DNA of 14,758 nucleotides from Deltaproteobacteria bacterium (GTDB lineage: Bacteria; Desulfobacterota; Syntrophia; Syntrophales; UBA5619): NCBI GenBank assembly GCA_023487865.1, contig JAMDBG010000026.1, positions 1 through 14,758 on the forward strand, given 5' to 3'. The notes beneath the pieces were generated by a model that made no database searches, was not told the origin of the DNA, and was given only the letters and a program-made list of their open reading frames with translations. Every line of letters begins with the position of its first letter. Positions within the stretch are counted from its first letter, which is position 1. The translations under genes and the position numbers were made by a program. Positions 12,272-14,758 of the stretch are shown in pieces.

Positions 12272-14758
12272 ATCCCCCGTCATCAGAGTGGCTCTATGGT
12301 TGTTCGTCATTGCCGCCTTGACATTTCCCTTTGCGGCGGCACCGGCCCTTGCCGGAGAAAAGCCGGATGAGATCGTTGCAGGAGTACCAAAAGATTTTCC
12401 ACCCTCCTATTTTATTGATGAGCGAACGGGGCAGCCTTATGGATTTGCGATCGACGCGATAGAGGAGATCGTAAAAAAGGCGGGGCTGGGAAAAGTCCGA
12501 TATATCGTTTTCGATGACTGGTCTGCCGTCATCCGGGCGCTGAAAGAGGGCCGCATCGATATCATCCCCAATATCGGCGTGATCGAAGAGAGACAAGAGG
12601 AGATGAGGTTCACCCGGCCGATTGAAACACACGACATCGATATCTTCGTGCGCAGTATAACGGAAGATATCCATACTATCGATGACCTGCGGAATCGCAA
12701 AGTTGCCGTGATTGCCGAAAACAAGGGACTGGTCATCATCAAGGAATATGGCAAGGCCGTGCCGGTCATATTTCATTCTCTCGATGAGGCGTTGCTCTCC
12801 CTGCTGTCAGGGAATACCGATGCCCTGGTATGCCCTGAGCCCCTTGTTTCTTTTGTCGCCGGCAGAAGCGGGCTTTCGGAGAGGATAAAAAAAGTAGGGA
12901 AGCCGCTGCTGGAAGTAAAACGTGCAATAGGCGTGGGCACGGGAAAGGCCGAATTGCTCAATACGCTCGATCAGGAGATTGAGGCGTTCACCGTTTCGCC
13001 GGGATATCGAAGAATATATGCCAAATGGTATGGCGAGCCCAAACCCTACTGGGATGCGCAGCGGGTATGGATAGCGGTGGGGGGCGTCCTTTTCATCGTC
13101 ATATTGATCGCCGTCGCCTGGCACTATGTTTCATTGATGCGGCTCAACAGACGATTGCTGGATTCCCTTGAAAAGCAAAAGGCGTCGGAAAAGGCACTCC
13201 GGCAATCGGAGGCCATCTTCAGTCAGTTTTTGGACCACAGCCCCGTGTATGTGTTTTTTAAGGATGAAAACATCCGGACGATTAGATTAAGCAAGAATTA
13301 TGAACAGATGCTGGGGATGCCGATAGAATCGATGCTCGGTAAGACGATGGACGATCTTTTTCCCTCCGATCTGGCCAAAAGTATGGTCCAGGATGATCTG
13401 AGGATATTGCGCGAGGGTAAAGCCTTCGAAGTCGTGGAGGAGTTCAAGGGACAGACCTATTCTACCGTAAAGTTCCCGATTGTAGTGGATGGAAAGCCCA
13501 TATTTCTTGCCGGTTTCACCATGGATATCTCCGAACGGAAGCGGTCGGAGGAGGCAATGAAGGAAAACGAAGAACGGCTGCGCAAAGCGCAGGCCATTGC
13601 CCACGTGGGAAATTGGGAGATCGATCTGCGAACGGGGACAATCTGGGGATCCGAGGAGGCCTTTCGCATCTACGGCATCGAGCGGGTGACGCCGGAGATG
13701 CCGCTCGCTGTGGTCCAACAGTGCGTCCTCCCGGAGTACCGGCCGCAAATGGACCTTGCCCTTCAGCGGCTCATCGGGCAAAAGGGGGAATACGACGAGG
13801 AGTTCCGGATCAAACGGGTGAACGACGGTGCAGTGAGGTTCATCCATTCCAAGGCGGAACTGGTCCTGGCGAAGGATGGGACACCGATCAAGGTCGCCGG
13901 AGTGATCCAGGATATTTCCGAGCGCAAACAGGCGGAGCAGGCGCTGAAGGAAAGTGATAACAAGCAGAAAACAATGATCGCCAACATCTCGGATGTCATT
14001 GCCGTCATCGATGCTTCCGGCATGATAAAATACAAGAGCCCGAACGTGACGAAGTGGTATGGCTGGCTTCCTGAAGACCTTGTTGGGACGAACGGCTGGC
14101 AAACCGTCCATCCCGACGACCGGGAACGCATGCAGACATTGTTTGTTGCCCTTCTCGATCACGAGAATTCAACGGGGGCAGCCGAATACAGATATCGATG
14201 TAAAGACGGAACGTATAAGATGACTGAACTCACCGCAGTCAATCTGATTCATGATCCGAACATCCGCGGCGTGTTGTTGAATTACCGCGATATCAGCGAC
14301 CGCAAGCAGGGCGAACTGGCCGTTCAGTCCGCGGAAAACAGATTCCGAACGCTGCTGGAAAATGTCCAGCTTGTCGCAATTATTCTGGACTGCAACGGGA
14401 CCATCTCTTTCTGCAACGACTATTTACTCTCCCTGACCGGCTGGTCGCGGGAGGAAATCCTCAACCAACGCTGGTTTGACCTGTTCATACCGGACAGCAT
14501 CAGAAATGAGATTGAAGCAAATTTTCAGGCAAGAATCGAAAAAGGGCCTTTTGTCTCGCATCAGGAAAATCCCATTCTGGCCCGTGACGGTTCAATAAGG
14601 CAGATCGTCTGGGACAATACCACGTTGCACGATATGGAAGGCCGGGTGATCGGCTCGGCGGGGATCGGCATTGATGTCACGGAACATCGCAAGTTGGAGG
14701 AGGACCTTCGCCGTGCGGAAAAGATGGAAGCCCTGGGGCAACTGGCCGGCGGTGTGGC
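12261..14758 (+). CDS. Membrane sensor histidine kinase with periplasmic SBP_bac_3 domain and four PAS domains (3' end outside the window)
   Basis: The frame is open from ATG 12261 to the window edge, 832 codons. A signal sequence or first membrane anchor covers about 7-31 (VIRVALWLFVIAALTFPFAA). A bacterial extracellular solute-binding domain family 3 follows at about 38-260 (VAGVPKDFPPSYF, FDDWSAVIRALKEGRIDIIP, SPGYRRIYAKWYG). A transmembrane helix lies at about 269-290, then a short coiled linker and four PAS domains at about 317-428, 436-557, 565-680 and 692-805; the first three end with a (S/D)(E/D)RK-type linker and the fourth with TEHRKLEE. The last residues, RRAEKMEALGQLAGGV, are the start of HisKA, cut just before the expected His-Asp of the H box. 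It should bind a small periplasmic ligand and phosphorylate itself and a partner regulator. It overlaps the 4Fe-4S gene by 11 bases, with GGGGAG upstream, so it is co-translated with the operon. Base composition looks less GC-rich than in the genes before it. Confidence 0.92.
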   Translation, partial: MVDKSPVIRVALWLFVIAALTFPFAAAPALAGEKPDEIVAGVPKDFPPSYFIDERTGQPYGFAIDAIEEIVKKAGLGKVRYIVFDDWSAVIRALKEGRIDIIPNIGVIEERQEEMRFTRPIETHDIDIFVRSITEDIHTIDDLRNRKVAVIAENKGLVIIKEYGKAVPVIFHSLDEALLSLLSGNTDALVCPEPLVSFVAGRSGLSERIKKVGKPLLEVKRAIGVGTGKAELLNTLDQEIEAFTVSPGYRRIYAKWYGEPKPYWDAQRVWIAVGGVLFIVILIAVAWHYVSLMRLNRRLLDSLEKQKASEKALRQSEAIFSQFLDHSPVYVFFKDENIRTIRLSKNYEQMLGMPIESMLGKTMDDLFPSDLAKSMVQDDLRILREGKAFEVVEEFKGQTYSTVKFPIVVDGKPIFLAGFTMDISERKRSEEAMKENEERLRKAQAIAHVGNWEIDLRTGTIWGSEEAFRIYGIERVTPEMPLAVVQQCVLPEYRPQMDLALQRLIGQKGEYDEEFRIKRVNDGAVRFIHSKAELVLAKDGTPIKVAGVIQDISERKQAEQALKESDNKQKTMIANISDVIAVIDASGMIKYKSPNVTKWYGWLPEDLVGTNGWQTVHPDDRERMQTLFVALLDHENSTGAAEYRYRCKDGTYKMTELTAVNLIHDPNIRGVLLNYRDISDRKQGELAVQSAENRFRTLLENVQLVAIILDCNGTISFCNDYLLSLTGWSREEILNQRWFDLFIPDSIRNEIEANFQARIEKGPFVSHQENPILARDGSIRQIVWDNTTLHDMEGRVIGSAGIGIDVTEHRKLEEDLRRAEKMEALGQLAGGV

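Noticed and set aside
10847..12310. 487-codon open frame on the minus strand opposite the end of the ligase and the 4Fe-4S gene
   Set aside because: It spans two well-supported plus-strand genes and the spacer between them, and has no recognisable motif.

Overview
The window looks like chromosomal DNA of a GC-rich anaerobe, most likely a Desulfobacterota/Syntrophobacterales-type bacterium. The basis is gene content (a TAXI-type TRAP transporter, a CoA racemase/CoA ligase pair, two iron-sulfur proteins of kinds common in strict anaerobes, and a multi-PAS sensor kinase). This is inference from families, not a taxonomic assignment.

Layout, left to right. (1) Bases 1 to about 113: the end of an insertion sequence, probably IS3 family, with the first 18 codons of a leftward transposase gene. 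(2) 116-3343 (+): a 1075-residue ORF joining a divergent glutamate/leucine-dehydrogenase-type Rossmann domain to a DHH/DHHA1 phosphoesterase-like domain. It opens directly at the insertion-sequence junction and may have lost its original 5' end. (3) 3370-6527 (-): a two-gene TRAP transporter operon, with the TAXI solute receptor transcribed first and the fused small/large membrane subunit second. A strong GC hairpin lies between them. (4) 6528-6818: a 291-base divergent control region with two face-to-face sigma70-like promoters arranged almost symmetrically around a 22-base imperfect palindrome. (5) 6819 to the right edge (+): a tightly spaced five-gene run. It encodes an alpha-methylacyl-CoA racemase-like CaiB/BaiF protein, a DUF362 Fe-S protein, an AMP-forming acyl-CoA ligase, a multi-cluster 4Fe-4S protein with an N-terminal winged-helix-like region, and a membrane sensor kinase with a periplasmic SBP_bac_3 domain and four PAS domains. 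The kinase is cut by the window edge just as its HisKA domain starts.

How the genes may work together (inference): the transporter and the five-gene run share one control region, so they plausibly serve one substrate. The TAXI receptor and permease would import a carboxylate, the ligase would make its CoA thioester, and the racemase would invert the alpha-carbon of a 2-methyl-branched acyl-CoA. The two Fe-S proteins would supply or accept electrons for a redox step not encoded here. The kinase may sense a small ligand in the periplasm and signal to a regulator beyond the window. No acyl-CoA dehydrogenase, hydratase, thiolase or DNA-binding regulator is seen here. The dehydrogenase/DHH fusion points the other way and ends 26 bases from the permease gene; no functional link to the rest is visible.

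No tRNA, rRNA, CRISPR array or clear Rho-independent terminator was seen.
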